Positions 48,801 to 57,331 of a stretch of DNA of 64,000 bases are shown in pieces. The DNA is taken from assembly GCA_947625765.1 (NCBI GenBank), contig CANQPP010000003.1, positions 1-64,000 on the forward strand, written 5' to 3'. Within the stretch, counting starts at the first letter, position 1. The number at the start of each line of letters is the position of its first letter. The notes beneath the pieces were generated by a model, which had not been told where the DNA came from, ran no database searches, and saw only the letters and a program-made list of their open reading frames with translations. The position numbers and the translations under genes are program-made. This DNA comes from an uncultured Clostridia bacterium (GTDB lineage: Bacteria > Bacillota > Clostridia > Christensenellales > UBA1750).

Positions 48801-51118
48801 TTACAGGAGCAGCGACGTTTCCGGCAGGCCTTCCGTGCGGACGGTCAGGAGCGGGTGGCTCGACTCGCGGCGCAGCACGGCCAGGGCGCGACCCCGCCAG
48901 AGCGCGCAGTCGGCGGCGGCGTAGCTGTCCGTTGTGCAGGGGTCCGCGGAGCCCAGTCCCAGCAGGCGGCAGCCCTGCGTGGAGACGAACACGCGCCTTT
49001 CTCCGGGACAGAGCACGCCCTTCTCGTCGCGCAGCTCGATGTGCACATAGCGCAGCTTGGTGCCGGGCATGTTCTTGTCCTCCGCCCGCAGGACAAGGCG
49101 CGCGGGCGTGCCCGCGGTCCGAAGTGTGCAGCGGCCCAGTTCCCTGCCCTGTTCGTCCAGGGAGACCGCCTCCAGGACGCCGGGGGCATAGCTGACCGTA
49201 AAGGCGGCGCGGTGCTCCCGCACAGGCTGCTCGTCCAGCGTTTCTCCGTTTAAGACAAGGCGCACGACGCCCTCCCTTGCGTACACGGTCACAGCGGCGG
49301 GCTTTCCCTCGAAGCCGGGATAGTTCCAGCACTCCAGCAGATCCGGCCAGCCCCAGCGGGTCGTATACTCCTTCTGGCCGAAGCGGGACGGGTGCTGCAC
49401 GCCCAGGAAGGGCCGGGTGCGGTCCGTCCAGAGGAAGTCGCGGTAATGGGACTGGGGCGCTTGCGGCCGGTCAGGTCCAGGTCGCCGCAGTAGGCCAGCC
49501 GCCAGGGATAGCCGCAGGGGCTCTCCTCGCTGCCGTACCAGCTGCGGCCGATGCCCGCCTCGCCGATGTAGTCCCAAGCGGTCCAGACGAAGTCGCCGAT
49601 CAGGTAGGGATGTTTCTCGACCGCGCGCCAGTTCTCCGCGGCCTCCATGGGGAAGGACTCAGTGCCCACGAACACGCGGGACGGGAACAGGCCGTGGTCC
49701 TTCTCGTAGCGGTCCAGCAGGTAGTTGTAGCCGCAGACGTCCAGCGGGGCCAGGTAGTCCTCGGACTTCATCGCCCAGTAGTCCTTGCCCTCGCCCTCCT
49801 CCAGCGTGGACATGGTGTTGAGCGCCATCTCCTGCAGCTCGGTCTCCTCGAAGAAGCCGCAGATGGCGTTGGTCACGGGGCGGGTCCTGTCCAGCGAGCG
49901 GACCTTCTCCGCCAGCCGGGCAGACCACGCGGCCCCGTCGGACATGCCACTGCGCTCCTGCACCTCGTTGCCCGTGGACCAGAGGATCACGCAGGCGTGG
50001 CGGCGGTCGCGGCGGACCATGGCCTCCAGCTGCTGCTCCCAGGTCTCCTCGAAGTAGAGGTGCTCGTCCGCGGCGCGCTTGCCCTCGCGCCAGGCGTCGA
50101 AGGCCTCGTCCACCACGTACAGCCCCAGGGCGTCGCAGGCGCGCAGGAAGCTGGCCGAGTGCGGGTCGTGGGCGCAGCGCACGGCGTTGAAGCCGTTCTC
50201 CTTCATCAGCCGGGCCTTGCGGTATTCTGCGCCGCGATGGCTGGCCGTGCCCAGAAGGCCATTGTCGTGGTGGATGCAGCCGCCCTTGAGCTTGACCGGC
50301 TGCCCGTTGATGAGCAGGCCCTGCTCGGCGTTCACGGCCACGGTGCGCACGCCGCAGGGGACCTCCTCGGTATCCAGGACCTCGCCCTTCGGCCCCAAAA
50401 CCTCGGCGCGCAGGCGGTAGAGGTGCGGGTCTTCCGCGCTCCAGAGGCGGCAGGGGGAAAGCTGCGCCTCCGCGCAGGCCTGACCGTCTTGGGCTTCGGC
50501 TTCCATATCCAGCAGCGTCTCGTCCCCGTCTATCAGAGAAAAGCGGACGCGGCCGGCCTCGGGAGAGACCTCTGCGTTCAGCCGCAGGGAGGCGCCTTCC
50601 TCCGTCAGGGAGATCGTGTCCAGCCAGAGCCCGTCGGGCAGTATGTAGGCAGGCGCGGCGGCGGAGAGCAGCTCCACGCCCCTGTACACGCCCGCGCCCG
50701 GGTACCAGCGGGAGGCGGGCAGGGGCCCTGCGTTCACGCGCAGCTGCACGGTGTTCTCGCCCTCGTGCAGCCTTCCCGTGAGCCAGACCACAAAGGGAGA
50801 ATAGCCGCTCTTGTGCAGCGTCAACAGCTGGTTGTTGACCCGCACCTCACACAGGCGGTAAACGCCGTCGAAGTACAGGCAGCAGGGGGACGCCGCGGCC
50901 TGCGCATCCACATGGAAGCGCTTCTCGTAATAGCCCATGCCGTCGGGATAGAACGCCTCGTTGGTCCCACCGGGCGAGGCCGGGTCGGGCTCCAAGGCGA
51001 TGCGGAAATCGTGGGGCAGGTCCACGGGGCGGCCCTGCCCGCGGACGGCGCGGCGGACCCAGTCCTCGTGCCGGGCATATTCAAACAGCCAGTTCGCGTT
51101 GAAATCCTGGTGGCGCAT
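48801..51118 (-). pseudogene. Glycoside hydrolase family 2 (beta-galactosidase-like), frameshifted in this sequence
   Basis: ORF 49289..51301 (LKGGCIHHDNGLLG, VILWSTGNEVQERSG, FVWTAWDYIGEAG) continues in ORF 48801..49577 (PQSHYRDFLWTDRTRPFLGVQHP...AREGVVRLVLNGE); switch at the GGGG run 49454-49457. Confidence 0.85.
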
Positions 51119-51380
51119 AAAGAATGACCTCCTTGCAGTCGAGACCGGGCCGCGCCCGGCGCTACCCGTATGATACCGCAGAACAGGGCGGCCCGTCAAT
51201 TGAAGGGGAAACAAAAACCCGCCCAGGCATCGGAAAAACGCCGGAGCGGGTGGGGGTTCAGGCACGCTTATGCAAGGGAACACCCTTGTACAGAAGCGCA
51301 TCCTTTGTTCATTGAGTCAATCGACACCAAAACCTTCTGTTAATGCTTCCAGTTTACCCTTTGGAGATACATGCTCAAAA

Positions 51381-51551
51381 TTAGCCCTCTCTCCAATAGT
51401 TGCATCCATTCCTGTCGCTCGGACGGTTATATCCACCATATCCGCCATCGCAATAAACTCTGCCATTAGAATCAGTGTTGTTCCAATCTGCGTACCGACA
51501 ATCACGACAATTCCCATAGAACGTGCCCTCTGGTAGCCTGATTTCAACCAT
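51381..51551 (-). CDS. Small Cys-rich protein with CxxCxY...C...C module
   Basis: MVEIRLPEGTFYGNCRDCRYADWNNTDSNGRVYCDGGYGGYNRPSDRNGCNYWREG; last gene of AT-rich operon. Confidence 0.65.
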   Translation of the reverse strand: MVEIRLPEGTFYGNCRDCRYADWNNTDSNGRVYCDGGYGGYNRPSDRNGCNYWREG

Positions 51552-51575
51552 GCAAGACATTATTTTCACCTCTTT

Positions 51576-52001
51576 TCATACGACATTTAGTGTGTCGCTC
51601 TTTATTTTTATTGCATCCCCATTCTGCATTGCCAAATAAGATACGATCTTTTTCTCAGGCAGCACAACAATAGGGAAATACAATTTACCAATACTCGACG
51701 GCATCGCTTGCATAATTGTTGTAATGTAAGCGATGTCTCCATCCGATAAAGTATCCACCCCCCAAAAGTGCGTATGAAAAATGCCCTGGAATGTGATTCC
51801 TTTCTGTTGCCATTTTTCAATAATCCCGTTCAAAAAAGTAACATTTGGCGTATAAAAACAGCCCTTATGCACAGAACGACTTTTATCAAACACACACTCG
51901 CAAATTGTATTGTCAACACTGCCCAAAATTCCCCCAGTTTCAGGAGGTGCAGAAGGTACAGTATTTAAAATATAATCACGAGTATTTCTCAAAATATTCA
52001 T
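51576..52001 (-). CDS. JAB/MPN (JAMM) domain metalloprotease
   Basis: PPETGGILGS (E21) and GIFHTHFWGVDTLSDGDIAYI = HxH-x7-S-x2-D JAMM motif. Confidence 0.88.
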   Translation of the reverse strand: MNILRNTRDYILNTVPSAPPETGGILGSVDNTICECVFDKSRSVHKGCFYTPNVTFLNGIIEKWQQKGITFQGIFHTHFWGVDTLSDGDIAYITTIMQAMPSSIGKLYFPIVVLPEKKIVSYLAMQNGDAIKIKSDTLNVV

Positions 52002-52014
52002 TGCATTGTCCGTC

Positions 52015-52284
52015 TTAATTCTTCCAAAAATTCACAGCAAAAGTCCAAATTTTCACAATGGCCAAGAAGAAAAGGCGCATAAGCTCTATTACTCCGAGGA
52101 AAAACGCTGAAACTATAATTAAGGTATACCGTAGCCAGCGCTTTTGAGGTGTTTGCAGTGATATATGGAACTTGTTTTCAAGATAGGCTACGAAGTTTTT
52201 TCCCGCTTTGATCCCATATATAAGGAATGAATAGATGTATGCTGCTATCAATAGAATTAATAGAACTATGTCAAATGTACTCAT
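52015..52284 (-). CDS. Small membrane protein (two TM segments)
   Basis: STFDIVLLILLIAAYIYSFLIYGI and RYTLIIVSAFFLGVIELMRLFFLAIVKIW; same strand as neighbours. Confidence 0.6.
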   Translation of the reverse strand: MSTFDIVLLILLIAAYIYSFLIYGIKAGKNFVAYLENKFHISLQTPQKRWLRYTLIIVSAFFLGVIELMRLFFLAIVKIWTFAVNFWKN

Positions 52285-52334
52285 CGATGTAAACCTCACA
52301 TTTCTTTTTTTCGTTCAAGCCTGCATTTTATCCG

Positions 52335-52559
52335 TTAATAACGCCATTCACCAGAATGATCCATATATTGCTCCCCCGGTTTGCGCCATCCACCGGCTTC
52401 GTCAACATACTCGTCATTCGGGCCTCTCCATGCTCCAGTAATATCGACATAGTCGTCATCTGGAGTCCTCCACCCGCCCGCAGAATCTACATAATCCTCA
52501 TCAGGCATGCGCCACGCGCCTGAAGCGTCCATGTACTGTTGCTTTTTCCATCTTGGCAT
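52335..52559 (-). CDS. 14-aa tandem-repeat protein (YVDxxGxWRxPxxx)
   Basis: MPRWKKQQ-YMDASGAWRMPDED-YVDSAGGWRTPDDD-YVDITGAWRGPNDE-YVDEAGGWRKPGEQ-YMDHSGEWRY. Confidence 0.75.
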   Translation of the reverse strand: MPRWKKQQYMDASGAWRMPDEDYVDSAGGWRTPDDDYVDITGAWRGPNDEYVDEAGGWRKPGEQYMDHSGEWRY

Positions 52560-52574
52560 TATGCATGTTCCTCC

Positions 52575-52961
52575 TTACTTTGTCTTGTTTTGGTCAACAA
52601 CTAATTCTGCCAATCGGGAAATCAAGACTTCCATTCCTCCATCCTTAAAATTGTCACAGATATATCCCATCGTAGAAAACCATGGTCCAAACCTTACATC
52701 GTTTCTTTTGCAGACATACGTCCTCCCTGCCTCCCCTTGAAAACTCTCACAGTAAGTACAAGTATGGCAAGAATCTGGACCAGCTTGAGATCGGAACCCT
52801 GCAATCAGCAAGGCCCTATCCCCATCCCGAACAAATTTTGTACATACATCTGACCCTCTAACTTCACAACGCCGCAGTGTACAAACAAATCTTCTTCTGC
52901 CAAAGAATTTTCTTTTTGAAATATAGTACTTACATAATCTACACTTTTTCTCAATAGTCAT
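52575..52961 (-). CDS. Cys-rich protein with two CxxCxY...C...C modules
   Basis: KCRLCKYYISKRKFFGRRRFVCTLRRCEVRGSDVCTKFV and SCHTCTYCESFQGEAGRTYVCKRNDVRFGPWFSTMGYICDNF. Confidence 0.7.
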   Translation of the reverse strand: MTIEKKCRLCKYYISKRKFFGRRRFVCTLRRCEVRGSDVCTKFVRDGDRALLIAGFRSQAGPDSCHTCTYCESFQGEAGRTYVCKRNDVRFGPWFSTMGYICDNFKDGGMEVLISRLAELVVDQNKTK

Positions 52962-52998
52962 ATCGTCTTCTCCTCTTGCTCGGCTTTCTTTGACATAT

Positions 52999-53166
52999 AA
53001 GTGTACTTTTTTGTAAGATAACTACGTAGGCTCAATTCCCTACTAATAAGCAAAAAAATAAGTATAACACTAGAAAAAGTATTGCAATTATCCTCTATCT
53101 ATGCAATAATATAGAGGTCACAACGTGTATGGCGTTTGTGTGAGGCTCTTACAAAAAAGTACACTT
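52999..53166. repeat. Perfect 20-bp inverted repeat flanking 128 bp, upstream of the AT-rich operon
   Basis: AAGTGTACTTTTTTGTAAGA (52999-53018) and TCTTACAAAAAAGTACACTT (53147-53166). Confidence 0.85.
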
Positions 53167-53222
53167 TTCTGTAAGACTTTCCAAGAAAGCGCCGCATCGC
53201 AAAAAATTCCTTTCATAAAGCC

Positions 53223-53268
53223 AAAAGCATGGCCTGTCCCTCGTAAGTCAGACAGGCCATGCTTTTTT
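53223..53268. terminator. Bidirectional terminator
   Basis: AAAAGCATGGCCTGTC CCTCGTAAGTCA GACAGGCCATGCTTTTTT. Confidence 0.85.
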
Positions 53269-53285
53269 GCATGTTTTTGTCAGTT

Positions 53286-54455
53286 TCAGCCCCAGCGCTG
53301 CCCGAGGGCCTGCAGGAGGGCCTCCAGCGTGGTATCGTCGGGCGGACCTCCTATGCAGGTGAGGGAGGCGGCGAATCTTCCCTTGACGGCCACGGCTTCC
53401 ATGCCGTTTTTGGCCAGATACACTCGATCCAGGCCGGGAACGGCCGCCGTGCTCCAGCCATCGCCGCCCGCTTGTCCCGCCAGTGCCTTCCCCTGCAGGG
53501 CGCGCGCGATGTCCTCGCCGGAGCCAAAGCGCAGGGCATAAACGCGCTCAAAGAGGGCGTAGCCCGCGCCGCCGTCGGTGCGCAGGGGCTGATACAGGTC
53601 GTACGTCTCGGCGAGCAGGGAGGCGGAGCGCTCGATCTTCCCCTCCCTGTCCGGCAGGAACACGGGCACGCGCTCGCCCGCAAGGCCCGCTTCCTCCAGC
53701 AGGACGTAAGGCCCGTCGGCTTCTTTGGGCAGGGGCGACGTCCGGCCCGTACCGACCTGGGCAAGGCAGAGCGCAAGGCTTAAAACACAGAGCAGCAGGA
53801 GCGCGCCGGCCGTGATTTTGTGCGCCTTTTGCCCGCGGCCGCTGCGGTCGATGGGCAGCCCCTTGGACAGCCGACGCCGAAGCAGGGCTAAACTTACGGC
53901 GGCGTGGATGGAAAAATACAGGTTCGCCGCCAGGAAGCAGAGGAAGAACAGCATAAGGCCCGTGGATGTGACGAAGCTCATGCGCCACTCGTCCGCAAAG
54001 TTCATGAGGGCGGCCGAAAAGCTGTCCGACGCGGCGGCGGTGAGCAGCAGGTACAGCGCGACCAGCAGGGGCACCTGCAGGAGCGTCAGCCAGGCGTTCG
54101 TCCGCAGGGCGCGCAGCGTTTCCGCCTGCTGGGCCGGGTCGCTGTACAGCTCCTGCACGGGCGCATCCGCCGGGGCGCGGAACACGTGGATAAGCCCGCG
54201 GCCGGTCACGTACTCCCAGCCGCAGTCCTCATAGAGCGCCACCTGTTCCTCCGGCAGGCCCGTCTCTTCCCCAAGCCCTGCGCGCGGGGCCAGCTCCACG
54301 CGGTACAGCGCCTTTACGGGCTCTCCTTTGCGGAAGCGGCTCAAAAACGCGCCCCGCTTTTCCAGCAGCCAGCCCTTCTCCGCCATGCGGGTGTAAAAAC
54401 GCTCCGTTTCGCCTATGGCGTGGTCGCCGGGCTGCGGCAGATAGCACCGCTTCAT
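53286..54455 (-). CDS. DUF2812 domain-containing membrane protein
   Basis: MAEKGWLLEKRGAFLSRFRKGEPVKALYRVEL...YEDCGWEYVTGRGLIHVFRAP; TM segments; adjacent to padR. Confidence 0.85.
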   Translation of the reverse strand: MKRCYLPQPGDHAIGETERFYTRMAEKGWLLEKRGAFLSRFRKGEPVKALYRVELAPRAGLGEETGLPEEQVALYEDCGWEYVTGRGLIHVFRAPADAPVQELYSDPAQQAETLRALRTNAWLTLLQVPLLVALYLLLTAAASDSFSAALMNFADEWRMSFVTSTGLMLFFLCFLAANLYFSIHAAVSLALLRRRLSKGLPIDRSGRGQKAHKITAGALLLLCVLSLALCLAQVGTGRTSPLPKEADGPYVLLEEAGLAGERVPVFLPDREGKIERSASLLAETYDLYQPLRTDGGAGYALFERVYALRFGSGEDIARALQGKALAGQAGGDGWSTAAVPGLDRVYLAKNGMEAVAVKGRFAASLTCIGGPPDDTTLEALLQALGQRWG

Positions 54456-54763
54456 GCCTCATCTTCCCCCTTTTCCAGCATCGCGCCGTCGCGCACCATC
54501 CGCTTTAGGCGCTCATATTCCGCCTGCAGTGCCTCTTTCCCTTGATCGGTGAGCAGGTAGATCTTGCGCCGCTCGTCCAGCGCCTCCAAGCGGATGAGGC
54601 CGTCCTTGCGCAGGCGCGTCAGGATCCCGTACAGCGTCCCCGGCCCCAGCAGCACCCGCCCGCCGGACAGCTCGCGGATGCGCTGCATCAGCCCGTAGCC
54701 GTGCCCGGGCGAAAGCAGGGCCAGGAAGATGTAATACATGGCCTCGCTCATGGGCTGGTCCAT
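54452..54763 (-). CDS. PadR family transcriptional regulator
   Basis: MSEAMYYIFLALLSPGHGYGLMQRIRELSGGRVLLGPGTLYGILTRLRKDGLI. Confidence 0.95.
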   Translation of the reverse strand: MDQPMSEAMYYIFLALLSPGHGYGLMQRIRELSGGRVLLGPGTLYGILTRLRKDGLIRLEALDERRKIYLLTDQGKEALQAEYERLKRMVRDGAMLEKGEDEA

Positions 54764-54785
54764 CGCGCCCGCCTCCTTGCCGTCT

Positions 54786-54828
54786 AACTATTATGCGATA
54801 CGATATATCGCGTGACACAATAGTACCA
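54786..54828. promoter_or_regulatory. Candidate PadR operator
   Basis: ACTATTATG CGATA CGATATATCG CGTGA CACAATAGT imperfect palindrome centred on CGATATATCG. Confidence 0.55.
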
Positions 54829-54874
54829 CGGCGGCGCGGGCCCGTCAAGGGCCAAACGCGCCCGCACAAACATC

Positions 54875-54906
54875 TTGACAAATCGGCAAGTATATATATA
54901 TATATA
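54875..54906 (+). promoter_or_regulatory. Promoter of ABC operon with (TA)8 tract covering the -10 region
   Basis: TTGACA (54875-54880), then (TA)8 at 54891-54906. Confidence 0.5.
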
Positions 54907-54970
54907 GAGAAAGCCTTTTTTGTGTGTCTTTCAAATCCTTTTGTCCGACCCCCAAGGAGGTTTGCCCCAC

Positions 54971-55750
54971 ATGTCCTGCCCATTTTTGCGCTGCGTTCGC
55001 TTTGAGATGCGCCGAGCGTTCCGCTCTCCCCTGTATTACCTGATGCAGCTCCTGATCCTCGCCGTCTTCTGCGCGAGTCTGCTCATGAACCGGGGAAGGA
55101 TACAGCCGGAGGCCGTCGACTGGACGTTCTGGTTCACCGCGGGCGTGACCGGCTCCTCCACGCTCCTTCCCCTGGTCGTGAGCCTTCTGTGCGTCGTACC
55201 GCACGCCGCCTGGCACAGGGCTGACCTAAGCTCCAATTTCCTGCCCTTTTATGTGTTTAGGACGGGCAAGCGAAACTACATCGCGGCCAAATGCGTTTCC
55301 ATGTTCTGCTTGGGCGCCCTGGTTGTCCTCTGCTCGCTGCTTGTCTGCCTGCTCCTCTGCCGGGTCCTGTTCCCGTCCCAGCCGACCGCGGAGGGCTGGC
55401 TGCCCACCTTCCTGTTTTCGGGCCTGTACCGCCGCTCGCCGCTGACTTACTGCCTGTTGCTGATCGGCAACGCGGGCCTGCACGCCGGGATCTTTTCCCT
55501 CGTCGGTCTGGCGCTTTCCGGGCTTTCGGCCAAGACGTACACCGCCCTCATCGGGCCCTTCGTCGTCTCCATGGTGCTGCACGTGGTCTTTAGCCTGGCG
55601 GGGCTTCCCGGGCTCTCTCCCCTGTCCCTGCTCATGCCGGAGTTCAACGCCAACACCACGGCCGCGCAGGTATACGGGGAGGCGTTTACCCTGATGGCGG
55701 TCAGCGTCCTGGCCTTCTCCTTCCTCGGGAGAAAGAACCTAACAAAATAA
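54971..55750 (+). CDS. Multi-TM ABC-2-type permease-like protein
   Basis: RCVRFEMRRAFRSPLYYLMQLLILAVFCASLLMNRG...; about 6 hydrophobic segments. Confidence 0.65.
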   Translation: MSCPFLRCVRFEMRRAFRSPLYYLMQLLILAVFCASLLMNRGRIQPEAVDWTFWFTAGVTGSSTLLPLVVSLLCVVPHAAWHRADLSSNFLPFYVFRTGKRNYIAAKCVSMFCLGALVVLCSLLVCLLLCRVLFPSQPTAEGWLPTFLFSGLYRRSPLTYCLLLIGNAGLHAGIFSLVGLALSGLSAKTYTALIGPFVVSMVLHVVFSLAGLPGLSPLSLLMPEFNANTTAAQVYGEAFTLMAVSVLAFSFLGRKNLTK

Positions 55751-55766
55751 AAGTGTGGGGGAAGCC

Positions 55767-56570
55767 ATGAAAACGATCCTCAAGCAGGCGGCGGCCGGGT
55801 TCCGCCGCACGCTGCACGACCCAGCCCTCCTCATCACCGTCCTCGTGCTTTTCTTCTTCCTGAGGTTCTTAAACGGCTCCGAAATCGCCCTCATCCGCGC
55901 GCGGGGCATCTCCCTGGCCGAGGTCGTGTTTCAGGGCCTGCAGTCCATGAACGTCGTGGCCCTGCTCTACGTCCCGCTGTTCCTGCTTTTGTGCAGGGAG
56001 CTTGCGCCCGCGCCCTTCGACCTGTTCGTCCTGCCAAGGAGCGGCGTGTGCGGATGGAGCGGGTCCCGGGTCGTCCTTGTGCTCCTGCAGGCCCTCGCGT
56101 TCGCCTCTCTTTTGGCCCTTCTCGTTTCCTTGAGCGTGTTCCCCGCCTGGCTCTGGCGGAACGAATGGGCCCTGGACGGCTTTCTGCTCGGTGGGCAGGG
56201 CTCGACCCTTTCCGACAGCTTGATCTATTCCATGACGCCGCTTTCCTGCGCGTTGGTCCAGTGGGCACAGCTTGCCTGCCTGTTTGTCCTGCTCGGGCTT
56301 TTAGCCGACCTGCTCACGCTGCTGTTCGGCCAAAGGCTCGGCATGGTCACAACGTTCCTCGTGCAGTTTCTCCTTTACGGCGCTTACTGGCTCCCCCTTC
56401 CGGGGCCTCTCCGCTGGCTTTCCTATCGTTGCTTCTTCTTGAGCGAGTACGGCAGCTTCCTAGAGCTTTTGGCCGCGGGAGGCGCGGCGCTCGCCTTCCT
56501 GACCGCGCTTACGTTTCTTTGCCAAGCGGCGGCGCGGAGATACAAATGGTACGCGGTGAAACGAACATGA
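55767..56570 (+). CDS. Multi-TM ABC-2-type permease-like protein
   Basis: About 6-7 hydrophobic segments; operon context. Confidence 0.65.
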   Translation: MKTILKQAAAGFRRTLHDPALLITVLVLFFFLRFLNGSEIALIRARGISLAEVVFQGLQSMNVVALLYVPLFLLLCRELAPAPFDLFVLPRSGVCGWSGSRVVLVLLQALAFASLLALLVSLSVFPAWLWRNEWALDGFLLGGQGSTLSDSLIYSMTPLSCALVQWAQLACLFVLLGLLADLLTLLFGQRLGMVTTFLVQFLLYGAYWLPLPGPLRWLSYRCFFLSEYGSFLELLAAGGAALAFLTALTFLCQAAARRYKWYAVKRT

Positions 56571-57331
56571 TCGGAAGAGCGCTGCGCTGGAACCTGGCGA
56601 TCCAGTTCCGCCAAAGGGAGCTGCTGTGGGCCCCCCTGGCCGGGCTGTTTTACCTTGCGGTCTCGTATGTCCAGCTCCTGCCCGCCCGCGAGGGGCTCAC
56701 GCCGCAGGCCGTTCAGTTGGTGGTCTACGGCGGCATGGCCGCGGGGGAGTTCACGCTGCTGCCGCCCGCGAAAATGGGCGTGTATCTGGCCCTGTTCGTG
56801 CGCGTTCTGGCCAATACCGCGCAGCAAAGGGACAGTGTCCTGCCCTACTGCGTGAGCCGCTGCGCCTCCTGCCGGGCCTGGGTCGCTGGGGAGCTGAACG
56901 CCTCCCTCCTGCTGGCCTGCCTCTGGGCGCTGCAGCTGCTGTGCTGCGAATTTCTGTTGTGCGCCGTGTTTCATGAAACTCCTTTTACAGGCGCGCGGGC
57001 CCTTGTGAGCGTTCAGCTTTTCTTGCTGGATACCGCCGCCTTTTTCTCGGTCGCGGCGCTGTTTGCCGCGCTCAACACGGCCGCGGGCAGGGCCTTGAGC
57101 GCCTCCCTCTGCGTCCTGTTGGGCGTTATGTCGCTTGTCTTTTATCCCCTCTGCTTCGTCCTGCCCTATGGCTTTTGCTTTGCGTTGAGGACCCGGCTGT
57201 TGGGCGGCGAGGGCTGCGCCGGGCCTCTGGCGCTTTTCGGTCTATTCGGCGTTCATTATTTGCTGCTGTTTGCATTTCTTTTTCACAAAAGGGAAGCGGG
57301 ATCAAAAGGAGGATGTTTCGATGAACGGTAA
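56567..57331 (+). CDS. Multi-TM ABC-2-type permease-like protein
   Basis: MIGRALRWNLAIQFRQRELLWAPLAGLFYLAVSYVQLLP...; ATGA overlap with upstream gene. Confidence 0.65.
   Translation: MIGRALRWNLAIQFRQRELLWAPLAGLFYLAVSYVQLLPAREGLTPQAVQLVVYGGMAAGEFTLLPPAKMGVYLALFVRVLANTAQQRDSVLPYCVSRCASCRAWVAGELNASLLLACLWALQLLCCEFLLCAVFHETPFTGARALVSVQLFLLDTAAFFSVAALFAALNTAAGRALSASLCVLLGVMSLVFYPLCFVLPYGFCFALRTRLLGGEGCAGPLALFGLFGVHYLLLFAFLFHKREAGSKGGCFDER

Noticed and set aside
49277-51127. 616-aa plus-strand ORF
   Set aside because: Antisense of the frameshifted GH2 gene.
48628-51310. tRNA-linked integrative element between tRNA-Arg and the AT-rich island
   Set aside because: No integrase, no att duplication of the tRNA 3' end was found by eye, and the intervening gene is an ordinary GH2 enzyme; kept only as a possibility.
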